Assembly: GCA_022791135.1 (NCBI GenBank)
Contig: JAAVYM010000051.1
Coordinates: 17,783 to 81,782 of the forward strand
Origin: Oscillibacter sp.
GTDB lineage: Bacteria > Bacillota > Clostridia > Oscillospirales > Oscillospiraceae
Direction of reading: 5' to 3'
Length of the DNA: 64,000 nt
In this document: in pieces, positions 57,456 through 64,000 of the stretch
Numbering within the stretch: the stretch's first letter is position 1
Layout of the letters: each line of letters starts with the position of its first letter
The notes under the pieces: model-generated
The model's database searches: none
Seen by the model: only the letters and a program-made list of their open reading frames with translations
What the model was told of the DNA's origin: nothing
Made by a program: the position numbers and the translations under genes

Positions 57456-57716
57456 ATGTGCTTTAACAACGGAAACGACAACGGCTGCCTCTGGATCGTC
57501 CTCATTATCATCCTGTTCTGCTGCTGCGGCTGCGGCAGCAACAACAGCTGGGGCGGCAACAACTGGGGCGGCGGCGGCAACTGGGGCGGCTGCAACTGCG
57601 GCTGGGGCGGCTGCAACTGCGGCTGTGGCGGCTGCAACTGCGGCTGCAACTGTGGCTGTAACTGCGGCTGCGGCAACAACAACTGCGGCTGCAACTGCAA
57701 CGACGGCTGCTGCTGA
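57456..57716 (+). CDS. Cys/Gly/Asn-rich small membrane-linked protein
   Basis: 86 residues with 25 cysteines. A short polar start (MCFNNGNDNG) is followed by one hydrophobic segment CLWIVLIIILFCCC at about 11-24. The rest is almost only Cys, Gly, Asn and Trp: two WGG blocks, then repeats of C-N-C-G and G-W-G-G-C-N-C-G, ending with CNDGCC. The underlying DNA is a 9- to 12-base repeat of GGCTGCAACTGC type. The hydrophobic start recalls short YjcZ-type sporulation proteins, and the tail recalls metallothionein-like metal binding. Ribosome site AAAGGTG lies 10 bases before the ATG; a terminator follows. No homolog family was recognised with confidence. Confidence 0.8.
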   Translation: MCFNNGNDNGCLWIVLIIILFCCCGCGSNNSWGGNNWGGGGNWGGCNCGWGGCNCGCGGCNCGCNCGCNCGCGNNNCGCNCNDGCC

Positions 57717-57726
57717 TTCCCACCAG

Positions 57727-57753
57727 AGCGGGACGCTCCGGCGTCCCGCTTTT
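57727..57753 (+). terminator. Intrinsic terminator of the Cys-rich gene
   Basis: AGCGGGACG and CGTCCCGCT with a 6-base loop and TTT tail. It supports 57456-57716 as a genuine short transcript. Confidence 0.82.
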
Positions 57754-57761
57754 CCCACTCC

Positions 57762-58433
57762 TCAGCGGGACAGGCACTCCGCCGCAGCAGCGGCCACATC
57801 CCGGCGAATTGCCTCCGGTGGCCGGGGCATCCCCCCGGCGGCGCACTCCATAATAACCCAGCCCAGCGCCTCCGCAATCTCCCGGGCGCTCTCCCGGCAG
57901 CGGCGGAGGTACTCTCCGTCCCGCTCGTGGATATCGGCCTGGGTGTTGGTCTGCTGTTCCCGGCGGCGCATCAGCTGCCTCGCCGCCTCGGTGGGCATAT
58001 CCAAATACAGCACCAAATCCGGCTCCGGAAGCCCAAGGCGCCGGTATTCCAGATCAAAGAGCCAGTCCAAAAACGCCTGGCGCTCCCCCTCCGGGAGCTT
58101 AGACGCCTGATGCACGGCGTTGGACGTGGTGTAGCGATTGGCCACCACCACACCGCCGGACTCATAGAACCCACCCCAGTCCTCTTTATAAGAGGCGAAG
58201 CGGTCCACGGCGAACATGACGGACGCGGCATAGGCGTTCACGTCTCCGGGCTTCCCGCCCAAGGCCCCGTGAAGGTAGAGGTTGGCCGGCTCGGCAAAGG
58301 GATTTCCGTACCGGGGGAAGTCGATCTCCCGGCAGGCTGTGCCCCCTTCCTCCAGGCTCTGGAGCAGCAGCCTGGCCTGGGTGGCTTTGCCGGAGCCGTC
58401 GGTCCCCTCCAGGACAATCAGCTTTCCCCTCAT
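57762..58433 (-). CDS. tmk: Thymidylate kinase
   Basis: Phosphorylates dTMP to dTDP. 223 residues from the ATG that overlaps the stop of the upstream WecG-like gene as ATGA. The P-loop is LEGTDGSGKATQARLL near 6-16, where the usual KST/KTT is replaced by KAT. The DFPRYGNPF segment and NRYTTSNAVHQASK follow (R-Y-x-x-S), with a lid near 150 (RREQQTNTQADIHERD). It is of the type lacking the usual LSRYL-like opening segment found in gut Clostridia. Downstream of the wecG-like gene in one transcript. Confidence 0.9.
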   Translation of the reverse strand: MRGKLIVLEGTDGSGKATQARLLLQSLEEGGTACREIDFPRYGNPFAEPANLYLHGALGGKPGDVNAYAASVMFAVDRFASYKEDWGGFYESGGVVVANRYTTSNAVHQASKLPEGERQAFLDWLFDLEYRRLGLPEPDLVLYLDMPTEAARQLMRRREQQTNTQADIHERDGEYLRRCRESAREIAEALGWVIMECAAGGMPRPPEAIRRDVAAAAAECLSR

Positions 58434-59149
58434 TTCCGCCGCTTCTCCCGCTGCACGTGGACCAAAAACAGCGGCAGCTTCATCATCCGCCCGGCCCGAC
58501 TGGGGTTTTTGCACAGCCGGTAGAACCACTCCAGCCCATGGTCAGACCAAAACGCCGGGGCGCGCTCCACCACGCCCGCGAATACGTCCAGGCTCCCGCC
58601 CAGACCGCAGAGAAGATGCGCACCGGTGGACTCCCCGTGCTTTGCCATCCAAAACTCCTGCTTTGGCGCGCCCAGGCACACGAACACGCAGTCCGCGCCG
58701 CTGCGCCGGATGTCCTCAACCACAGGTTCGTCCTCCTGGAAATAGCCGTCGTGAGTCCCGGCAATCCGCAGTCCCGGGTACTTCTGCGCCAGCTTTTCGC
58801 CAGCCGCCTCCGCTACGCCGGGCTTGGCCCCCAGCAGATAAAGGGACAGTCCCTCCTCCGCCATGCGGGCCATCAGCCGCCCGGCAAACTCAATGCCGGG
58901 GGCGCGTCCCTTCAGCGGCGTGCCCAGCATCTGCGCGCCCTTGATAATGCCAATGCCGTCGGCCAGCACCAGGTCCGCGCAGTTCACCGCGTGCCGCGCA
59001 GCCAAATTCTCCCGGCAAATTTCCACGATCTCCGGGTTTGGGGTCGCTACGTAGTGGGTTCCGGGGCTGTGAAGCAGCTCCATCCCCCGCTCTACCGCCT
59101 CGTCCAGGGTCAGGTTGTCAAACCCCACGCCCAACACATCAATCCGCAC
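58430..59149 (-). CDS. WecG/TagA/CpsF-family glycosyltransferase
   Basis: 239 residues. The family pattern is complete: VLGVGFDNLTLDEAVERGMEL at the start, THYVATPNPEIVEICREN near 30, ADGIGIIKGAQMLGTPLKGRAPGIEF near 63, LYLLGAKPGVAEAAGEKL near 103, and VCLGAPKQEFWMAKH near 155. Members transfer N-acetylmannosamine or a similar sugar to an undecaprenyl-linked acceptor in teichoic acid, exopolysaccharide or enterobacterial common antigen pathways. No other such genes are adjacent, so the acceptor is unknown. It is coupled with tmk through ATGA. Confidence 0.92.
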   Translation of the reverse strand: MRIDVLGVGFDNLTLDEAVERGMELLHSPGTHYVATPNPEIVEICRENLAARHAVNCADLVLADGIGIIKGAQMLGTPLKGRAPGIEFAGRLMARMAEEGLSLYLLGAKPGVAEAAGEKLAQKYPGLRIAGTHDGYFQEDEPVVEDIRRSGADCVFVCLGAPKQEFWMAKHGESTGAHLLCGLGGSLDVFAGVVERAPAFWSDHGLEWFYRLCKNPSRAGRMMKLPLFLVHVQREKRRK

Positions 59150-59252
59150 GCCATCACCTCATTGCAAAACCGGCAACACCACTGCCATTTTATAGTTAGG
59201 ATACCATAGTATAGCATAAGCTAGACATTTTGTCCATTGCCAGAACTCTTTT

Positions 59253-60179
59253 TCAGCAAACGCGGGACTCCCTCGCCGGATTCTTCCGCTGCCAGGGAGC
59301 GCCTGGCAGCTGGGCCAGCACCACCGCCGCCAGCATCAGCCCGCAGCCCAGGTACTCCCGGCCGCTCATCCGGTTCCCCAAGATCAGCGCCCCGGCCACG
59401 GCGGCAAAGAGGGACTCCATGCTCATCAGCAGCGATACCACCGCCGGGTCCGAGTCCTTTTGGGCCAGAATCTGGAGGGTGTAGGCCACGCCGCTGGAGA
59501 ACACGCCCACATACACCACCGGCCCCAGGCACTGGGGCAGCAGCTCCAGCGGGGGCAGGGTCTCCGTCAGCGCCCCGGCGGCGGAGAGAACACTCATCAC
59601 CAAAAACTGGGCGCAGGACAGGGCCACGCCGTCCACCTTGCCGCTGAAATGGTCCACCGTCAGAATCTGCGCGGCAAAGCAGAACGCGCAGATCAGCACA
59701 TAGAAGTCCCCGCCGGTGATGGAGAACCCCTCGGTGACGCACAGGCAGTACAGCCCCGCCACCGCCAGCACCACCCCCAGCCATACGGACCTGGGGGCCT
59801 TTTTTCCCAGCGCCAGCCCCGCCAGAGGGACCAGTACGATATACAGCGCCGTGATAAAGCCCGCCTTGCCGGGGGTGGTGGTCTCCAGCCCCTTTTGCTG
59901 GAAGTAACTGGCCACCGCCAGCGCCGTGCCGCAGGCCAGGCCCCCTATCATCAAATCCCGGCAGGACCCCACCGAAGCCGCCGTCCCGGCCCGGGGGCGA
60001 AAGAGGCTCCGCAATCCGCACAGCCCCAGCAGGAACACAAAGGCGATCACCGCCCGGGCGGCGTTAAAGGTAAAGGCCCCCATGTAGTCCGCGCCCACGC
60101 TCTGAGCCACAAAGGCCGTGCCCCAAATCATGGCCGTGATCAGCGGGAGGATGTTTTGCCGAACTCTGTTGACTTTCAT
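59253..60179 (-). CDS. EamA/DMT-family membrane transporter
   Basis: 308 residues with ten predicted membrane helices in two EamA repeats: LITAMIWGTAFVAQSVG and FNAARAVIAFVFLLGL at the start, SVWLGVVLAVAGLYCL in the middle, and the second repeat FCFAAQILTVDHFSG to LGCGLMLAAVVLAQLPG. The family exports amino acids, nucleotides or other small metabolites. It is divergent from the mpg gene. Substrate cannot be determined. ATG start; upstream region has GAGCAAGAGAA without a strong ribosome site. Confidence 0.92.
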   Translation of the reverse strand: MKVNRVRQNILPLITAMIWGTAFVAQSVGADYMGAFTFNAARAVIAFVFLLGLCGLRSLFRPRAGTAASVGSCRDLMIGGLACGTALAVASYFQQKGLETTTPGKAGFITALYIVLVPLAGLALGKKAPRSVWLGVVLAVAGLYCLCVTEGFSITGGDFYVLICAFCFAAQILTVDHFSGKVDGVALSCAQFLVMSVLSAAGALTETLPPLELLPQCLGPVVYVGVFSSGVAYTLQILAQKDSDPAVVSLLMSMESLFAAVAGALILGNRMSGREYLGCGLMLAAVVLAQLPGAPWQRKNPARESRVC

Positions 60180-60184
60180 TTCTC

Positions 60185-60213
60185 TTGCTCCATTTCATCT
60201 TCCATGATATACT
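60185..60213 (+). promoter_or_regulatory. Sigma-A promoter of the mpg operon
   Basis: TTGCTC and TATACT with a 17-base spacer, ending about 55 bases before the mpg start codon. Confidence 0.62.
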
Positions 60214-60267
60214 ATTCAGCGTGGTCAAGGACCGCGCAAGTTTGTATTGTAACACCGAGGTGAGGAA

Positions 60268-60885
60268 ATGGCAAGGCTTTCCCAGGATTTCTACAACCGG
60301 GACACCGTGGAAACCGCCCGGAACCTCCTGGGCAAATACCTGGTCCGCCGTCTGAACGGGGAGACCCTGGCGGGCCGCATCGTGGAAACCGAGGCCTACG
60401 TGGGCCGCTGCGACAAGGCGTGCCACGCCTACAACTACCGCCGCACCCCCCGGACGGAAACACTGTTCGCTTCGCCGGGCACGGCCTATATCTACCTCAT
60501 CTACGGCATGTATCACTGCCTCAACTTCGTCACGGAGCCGGAGAACGAACCCGCCGCCGTGCTCCTGCGGGCCATCCGGCCCGTGGCGGGGACGGAGACC
60601 ATGGCCCGCCTCCGCTATGGGGACAAGCCCCTGACGTCCTATAGGCAAAAGCACTTCCTCGACGGCCCCGGCAAGGTCTGCCAGGCCCTGGCCCTGACCC
60701 GGGCCGAAAACGGGATGGATCTGACGGGGGACGTCCTCTTTGTGTGCCAGACGCCGGAGGACGCGGGGCTTCCCCCCTTCACGCCCCCGGCGGGGGAGCG
60801 CGTGGCGGCCGGCCCCCGTGTTGGGATAGACTATGCCAAAGAGGCCAGGGATTTCCCCTGGCGCTTCTGGCTGGAGGAGGTATAA
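60268..60885 (+). CDS. DNA-3-methyladenine glycosylase (AAG/MPG type)
   Basis: Removes alkylated and deaminated purines from DNA. 205 residues, normal length. The start is FYNRDTVETARNLLGKYLVR. The catalytic segment GRIVETEAYVG carries the Glu that activates water, followed by ACHAYNYRRTPRTETLF, AYIYLIYGMYHCLN and the LDGPGKVCQALAL block. GGTGAGG ribosome site before ATG. It is the first gene of a three-gene plus-strand run with the HAD phosphatase (3 bases apart) and the pentapeptide protein (ATGA overlap). Confidence 0.95.
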   Translation: MARLSQDFYNRDTVETARNLLGKYLVRRLNGETLAGRIVETEAYVGRCDKACHAYNYRRTPRTETLFASPGTAYIYLIYGMYHCLNFVTEPENEPAAVLLRAIRPVAGTETMARLRYGDKPLTSYRQKHFLDGPGKVCQALALTRAENGMDLTGDVLFVCQTPEDAGLPPFTPPAGERVAAGPRVGIDYAKEARDFPWRFWLEEV

Positions 60886-60888
60886 AGG

Positions 60889-61539
60889 ATGTTTTTCTTC
60901 GACATGGACGGCGTGCTCATAGACTCCAATGGCATCTGGAAGCGGGTGGACCGGGAATTTCTGGCCCGCCGGGGCCTGAGTTATACCCACGCCTATTACG
61001 AGGGTGTGGCCCACGTCCCCCTGCCTCTGGCGGCGAAGTTTACCAAGGAGTTCTGCCGCCTGCCGGACTCCTGCGAGTCCATCGTCGCCGAGTGGATGGA
61101 GCTGGCTCAGGACTCCTATGCCCGCGTGTCCGTGAAGCCCGGCGTCCGGGCCTATTTAAAGCAGTGCAAGTCCGAGGGGCGGCGGATGGCCGTGGTCACC
61201 TCCAGCGTCCCGGAGCACTGCCACATGGCCCTGGGAAATTTGGACCTGGAGAAATACTTTGAGCGGGTGACCTTCGCCCAGGAGCTGGGCATGGACAAGC
61301 GCAGGCCTGACGTCTGGCTGGCCGCCGCCAGGGCCGCCGGCGTCCGCCCGGAGGACTGCACCGTCTTTGACGACAGCCTCGCCGCGTGCCAGGGCGCCCG
61401 GGCCGCGAGGATGCGGGTCGTGGGGGTCTACGACACTTTTTTTGCCCAAAACGAGGCGGAAATGCGGAGCTATTGCGACGTGTATATCCGGAGCGTTGAG
61501 GAGCTGCTGTGGGCGCCGGAGCGGAAAAAGCGGACATGA
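60889..61539 (+). CDS. HAD-superfamily phosphatase
   Basis: 216 residues. HAD motif I FFFDMDGVLIDSNG at the start contains the nucleophile and acid/base aspartates. Motif II is AVVTSSVP, motif III the lysine near RRPDVWLAAA, and motif IV CTVFDDSLAACQGARAA. The cap region between 20 and 85 is helical. Fold type resembles beta-phosphoglucomutase or phosphoglycolate phosphatase relatives. The substrate is unknown. It starts 3 bases after the mpg stop and its own stop overlaps the pentapeptide gene start, so the three genes are translated as a unit. Confidence 0.9.
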   Translation: MFFFDMDGVLIDSNGIWKRVDREFLARRGLSYTHAYYEGVAHVPLPLAAKFTKEFCRLPDSCESIVAEWMELAQDSYARVSVKPGVRAYLKQCKSEGRRMAVVTSSVPEHCHMALGNLDLEKYFERVTFAQELGMDKRRPDVWLAAARAAGVRPEDCTVFDDSLAACQGARAARMRVVGVYDTFFAQNEAEMRSYCDVYIRSVEELLWAPERKKRT

Positions 61540-62147
61540 GCGCCCTGGAACAGGCCTTGGCCGCCGCCCGGGAGGACGCGGAGCTGGTGGCCCTGCTGGA
61601 GCTGGAGCGGGAGGCGGCGGAGGGTCTGGACGCCTCCGGCCTCACCTTCCGCCAGGTCCGGTTTCAGCGCTGCCGGTTCGAAAACTGCGACTTCGGCTCC
61701 GCAGCTTTTTACGACTGTGATTTTGACGGCTGCGCCTTCTCCGGCTGCCGCTTTCCGGTCAGCTTCTGGAGGGACAGCCGCCTCACCGGCTGCAAGGCCG
61801 AGGGCGGCGACTTCCGCAAGGCCCGCTTCAAAGGCTGCGTCCTCACCGGGCTGCGCCTGCGCTGGGCCAACTTCGCCGCCGCCCTCTGGGAGCGCTGCAC
61901 TTTGACCGACTGCGCCCTGTGCGAGGCCGCTTGTCAGGAGCTGAAGCTGGTCAAGACCACGCTGCAAGCTGTGGACCTCACGGGAGCGAATCTCTTCCGG
62001 GCCGTCCTCAAGGGGACCGACCTCTCCGGCTGTACCCTGGATCAAATCTTCCTCTCCGCCTCCTGCCAGGAGCTGAAGGGGGCCAAAATCCACGCCTCCC
62101 AGGCGGCGGTGGTGGCCCGCATCCTGGGCATTGAGGTGATCGGCTGA
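61536..62147 (+). CDS. Pentapeptide-repeat protein
   Basis: 203 residues. After a short helical start (SALEQALAAAREDAELVALLELE) the sequence has about 25 pentapeptide units with central F/L, such as VRFQR-CRFEN-CDFGS-AAFYD-CDFDG-CAFSG-CRFPV and later ANFAA, VDLTG, ANLFR and TDLSG. It should form a right-handed four-sided helix. Such proteins can mimic DNA (Qnr/MfpA, which protect gyrase) but many have other roles. Cysteines are unusually frequent at the first position of units. ATG overlaps the HAD gene stop as ATGA. Role next to a DNA-repair glycosylase is unknown. Confidence 0.88.
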   Translation: MSALEQALAAAREDAELVALLELEREAAEGLDASGLTFRQVRFQRCRFENCDFGSAAFYDCDFDGCAFSGCRFPVSFWRDSRLTGCKAEGGDFRKARFKGCVLTGLRLRWANFAAALWERCTLTDCALCEAACQELKLVKTTLQAVDLTGANLFRAVLKGTDLSGCTLDQIFLSASCQELKGAKIHASQAAVVARILGIEVIG

Positions 62148-62156
62148 ATACGACGC

Positions 62157-62180
62157 GGGAGGGCCTGCACCGGCCCTCCC
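62157..62180 (+). terminator. Intrinsic terminator of the mpg operon
   Basis: GGGAGGGCC and GGCCCTCCC with a 6-base loop; the following sequence is GCACTTTGC, a short T-run. The rest of 62181-62409, ahead of the convergent htrA-like gene, contains no supported feature. Confidence 0.75.
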
Positions 62181-62409
62181 GCACTTTGCTCTTATACATA
62201 CGGCGTTTTACCATCCTGGCGGACCAGCCGCCTTCTTTCATCTATATTTTATAAAACATCTCCCTGCGCCCGCCGCATCGCCGGCTTTTTTGCCCTGCCG
62301 CAGCTCTTGCCGCGAAGCCGCCGCCGGGCGGGGAGAAGGTAAACTCTCATCCGGTTCCCAAGGGAACCGCGCGCAAAGGGGCGTCCGCGCCCCCGGGGCC
62401 GGCCTCCGT

Positions 62410-63780
62410 TCAGCCGAAGAAATAGCGGAACATGTCAAAGGGGTCCACGCCGCTGTTTCCATTGCCGTAGTTATTCCCGTTGTTCGGAGACTGGGAGGGC
62501 TGCTGGCTCTGCTGGGCCTGCTCCTCCCTGGGGGCTGCGCCCCAGGTGATCTCCACGGTGACGGTCCCGTCGGGGCGGTAGACCTCCAGGGTGGCGGGAT
62601 CCCCGGCGGAGTACTTCTTCTTTGCCAGGTTCAGGTCCTCCACGGTCTTGATCGTTGTGTCGTCCACCTTGGTGATCACGTCGCCCATCTTCAGCCCCGC
62701 ATCGTCGGCGGCGCTGCCGGGTTCGACGTAGTTGATGAACACGCCGGAGGTGATGTCATAGTGGAACTGGGCTGCCCAGCTCTCCGTCAAGGTCTGCGGC
62801 GTAATGCCCAGATAAGCGCGGTTGGAGACATAGCCGTTGGTCATGATGTCCTTCACCATGGAAAACACGTCGTTCATCGGGATGGCGAAGCCCAGCCCCT
62901 CCACGCTGGTGCCGTTGGAGGAGGCCGAATACTTGGCCGACACGATGCCCACGACCTCGCCGTACTGGTTGAACAGCGGCCCGCCGGAGTTGCCGGGGTT
63001 AATGGAGGTGTCGGTCTGGATCATATTGAACGGGGTGCCGTCCACGTTGATGGCCCGGTCCACACAGGAGACCATGCCGCCGCTCATGGAGAAGGTCAGC
63101 TCCCCCAGGGGGTTTCCGATGGCCAGCACATGGTCGCCCACGTTCAACTCCCCGCTGTCCCCCAGGGTGACGGGCTGGAGGTTCTCCGCCTCCACCTTGA
63201 TGACCGCGATGTCGTAGTCCTCTTCCCCGCCGATATACTGGGCGGAGAATTCGTCCCCGTTGTACATCGTTACCGTCACGGTCTCCGCACCCTTTACCAC
63301 GTGGTAGTTGGTGAGGATATAGCCATCCTTGCTCAGCACGAAGCCGGACCCGGCGGAGGCCGTCTCCACCGGCTGGCGGTAGAAATTGTATCCGGCGGTG
63401 GCGGAGGTGCGGATGGACACCACACTGTTGACATTGGCCGCGTAGACCTCCGCGTCGCTCATGGCGGTTTTCCCGTCTACATTCCGCAGGGCCACTTGGG
63501 TCACGGGGCGGCTGGAAACATTGATCTCGCTCTCGTTCCCTCCGGGCTGGGACATGGCCCACACGGCCCCGCCCCCCGCCGCGCCGCCAAGCAGGGCGCA
63601 GCTCAAAGCCAGGGCGGCGATCTTCAGGCCCAGGCGGTTTTTCTTCACAGGCTTCACCTCAAATTCGGGCCCCTGGGGGCCGGGCTGTCCGCCGGGGCGG
63701 ACGGTTTCCCGCTGGTGGGAGAGTTCGCTGCCGTCCTTGCGGTAGGTGTAGTTGTACAGGTTGTTTTCATCGTTATACAT
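62410..63780 (-). CDS. HtrA/DegP-family membrane serine protease with PDZ domain
   Basis: 456 residues. The cytoplasmic N-tail (residues 1-48, with Tyr/Asn-rich opening) is followed by one membrane helix at about 50-72, then the trypsin-like domain: TNYHVV (catalytic His near 157), DYDIAVIKV (Asp near 188) and GNSGGPLFN (Ser near 265). A PDZ domain from about 330 to 420 (PGSAADDAGLKMGDVITKVDD) and a Gln/Asn/Gly-rich tail complete the protein. It degrades or refolds damaged exported proteins. Start ATG with GGAGG about 8 bases upstream. Its terminal region is convergent with the mpg operon. Confidence 0.95.
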   Translation of the reverse strand: MYNDENNLYNYTYRKDGSELSHQRETVRPGGQPGPQGPEFEVKPVKKNRLGLKIAALALSCALLGGAAGGGAVWAMSQPGGNESEINVSSRPVTQVALRNVDGKTAMSDAEVYAANVNSVVSIRTSATAGYNFYRQPVETASAGSGFVLSKDGYILTNYHVVKGAETVTVTMYNGDEFSAQYIGGEEDYDIAVIKVEAENLQPVTLGDSGELNVGDHVLAIGNPLGELTFSMSGGMVSCVDRAINVDGTPFNMIQTDTSINPGNSGGPLFNQYGEVVGIVSAKYSASSNGTSVEGLGFAIPMNDVFSMVKDIMTNGYVSNRAYLGITPQTLTESWAAQFHYDITSGVFINYVEPGSAADDAGLKMGDVITKVDDTTIKTVEDLNLAKKKYSAGDPATLEVYRPDGTVTVEITWGAAPREEQAQQSQQPSQSPNNGNNYGNGNSGVDPFDMFRYFFG

Positions 63781-64000
63781 AATCAGCTTCCTCCTTCATT
63801 ATGTATCCCGTTCTTCCGTTCTTTAGAAGCTAAGATAACAGGGAACTGTGTCGAACGTGTGAACTGGGATTGTCTGGTTTTTGAATTCTGGGGAATTCCG
63901 CCGTTTGCCAGCGGGGGCTTCCTTGATTTGATGGGCTTAGTATAGACGGAAGAACTTAAAACTTGCTGAAAGAAGTTTGAAGGATTTTTGAACATGGAAC
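63781..64000 (-). promoter_or_regulatory. Upstream region of the htrA-like gene
   Basis: No gene is credible. On the minus strand a TATACT hexamer at 63939-63944 may be the -10 box, giving a leader of about 150 bases; the -35 region is not clear. The segment up to 64000 contains several TTCAAA/CTTTCA-like short motifs that could be further sites. Confidence 0.4.

Noticed and set aside
63783..63995. 70-codon minus-strand frame upstream of the htrA-like gene
   Set aside because: No ribosome site or similarity; the region is AT-richer than genes here and contains a likely -10 box.

Overview
The window is high-GC, gene-dense DNA from an anaerobic low-redox bacterium of the Clostridia. The evidence is XRE/BlaI/LytTR regulators, FapA and XpaC-like proteins, a YlmH/DUF896 cluster, AGGAGG ribosome sites and many intrinsic terminators. 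High GC together with this gene set suggests Oscillospiraceae (Flavonifractor, Oscillibacter or Lawsonibacter-like), but that placement is inference. No rRNA, tRNA, CRISPR array, integrase or intact insertion sequence was seen.

Layout. 1-5500: a sigma-54 enhancer-binding regulator (cut by the left edge) faces a CyuA/UPF0597 cysteine/serine-degrading enzyme that has a textbook -24/-12 promoter. Next comes a malate operon (LDH2-family dehydrogenase, then malic enzyme) behind an attenuator-like leader. 5700-9220: manA, a glycosyltransferase fused to a MarR domain, and an NTF2-like/LytTR regulator. 9445-17825: a decayed chemotaxis-receptor tail, a hybrid histidine kinase translationally coupled to a solute-binding lipoprotein, an S-layer-homology surface protein and a Crp-type regulator. 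17869-24413: a CoA-disulfide-reductase-like/thioredoxin pair, and a BlaI-BlaR1-like-acyltransferase operon with its operators. 24468-30283: a VanRS-like two-component system with a VanY-type carboxypeptidase, then FapA. 30765-32360: a second redox operon (ferredoxin, membrane Fe-S protein, thioredoxin, rhodanese).

32630-34749: a two-gene unit made of a catalytically degraded N6-methylase/specificity-subunit fusion and a MazF toxin. This is the best candidate for an undescribed system. 34898-45715: glycerate kinase, htpG, small zinc-ribbon and XRE genes, a ZIP transporter, a guanine riboswitch with guanine deaminase, a membrane XRE protein, and XpaC/DUF896/DUF4177 proteins. 45759-64000: mostly housekeeping (ylmH, ABC exporter, udk, dinB, U32 peptidase, mltG, tmk, wecG-like, EamA, mpg, HAD phosphatase, pentapeptide protein, htrA), with a striking Cys/Gly/Asn-rich small protein at 57456.

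Connections. The Crp-type regulator at 17169 has a CRP-like R-E-x-x-x-R recognition helix. Two promoters in the window, for the thioredoxin/CoA-disulfide-reductase operon and for the ferredoxin operon, carry the same GTGA-N5-TCAC palindrome about 40 bases upstream of the predicted start. This suggests one local sulfur/redox regulon. Several regulators (BlaI, XRE, the MazF unit) sit next to palindromes or direct repeats that overlap their own promoters. Intergenic regions also contain nested palindromic repeats and two terminators sharing an 18-base palindromic core.
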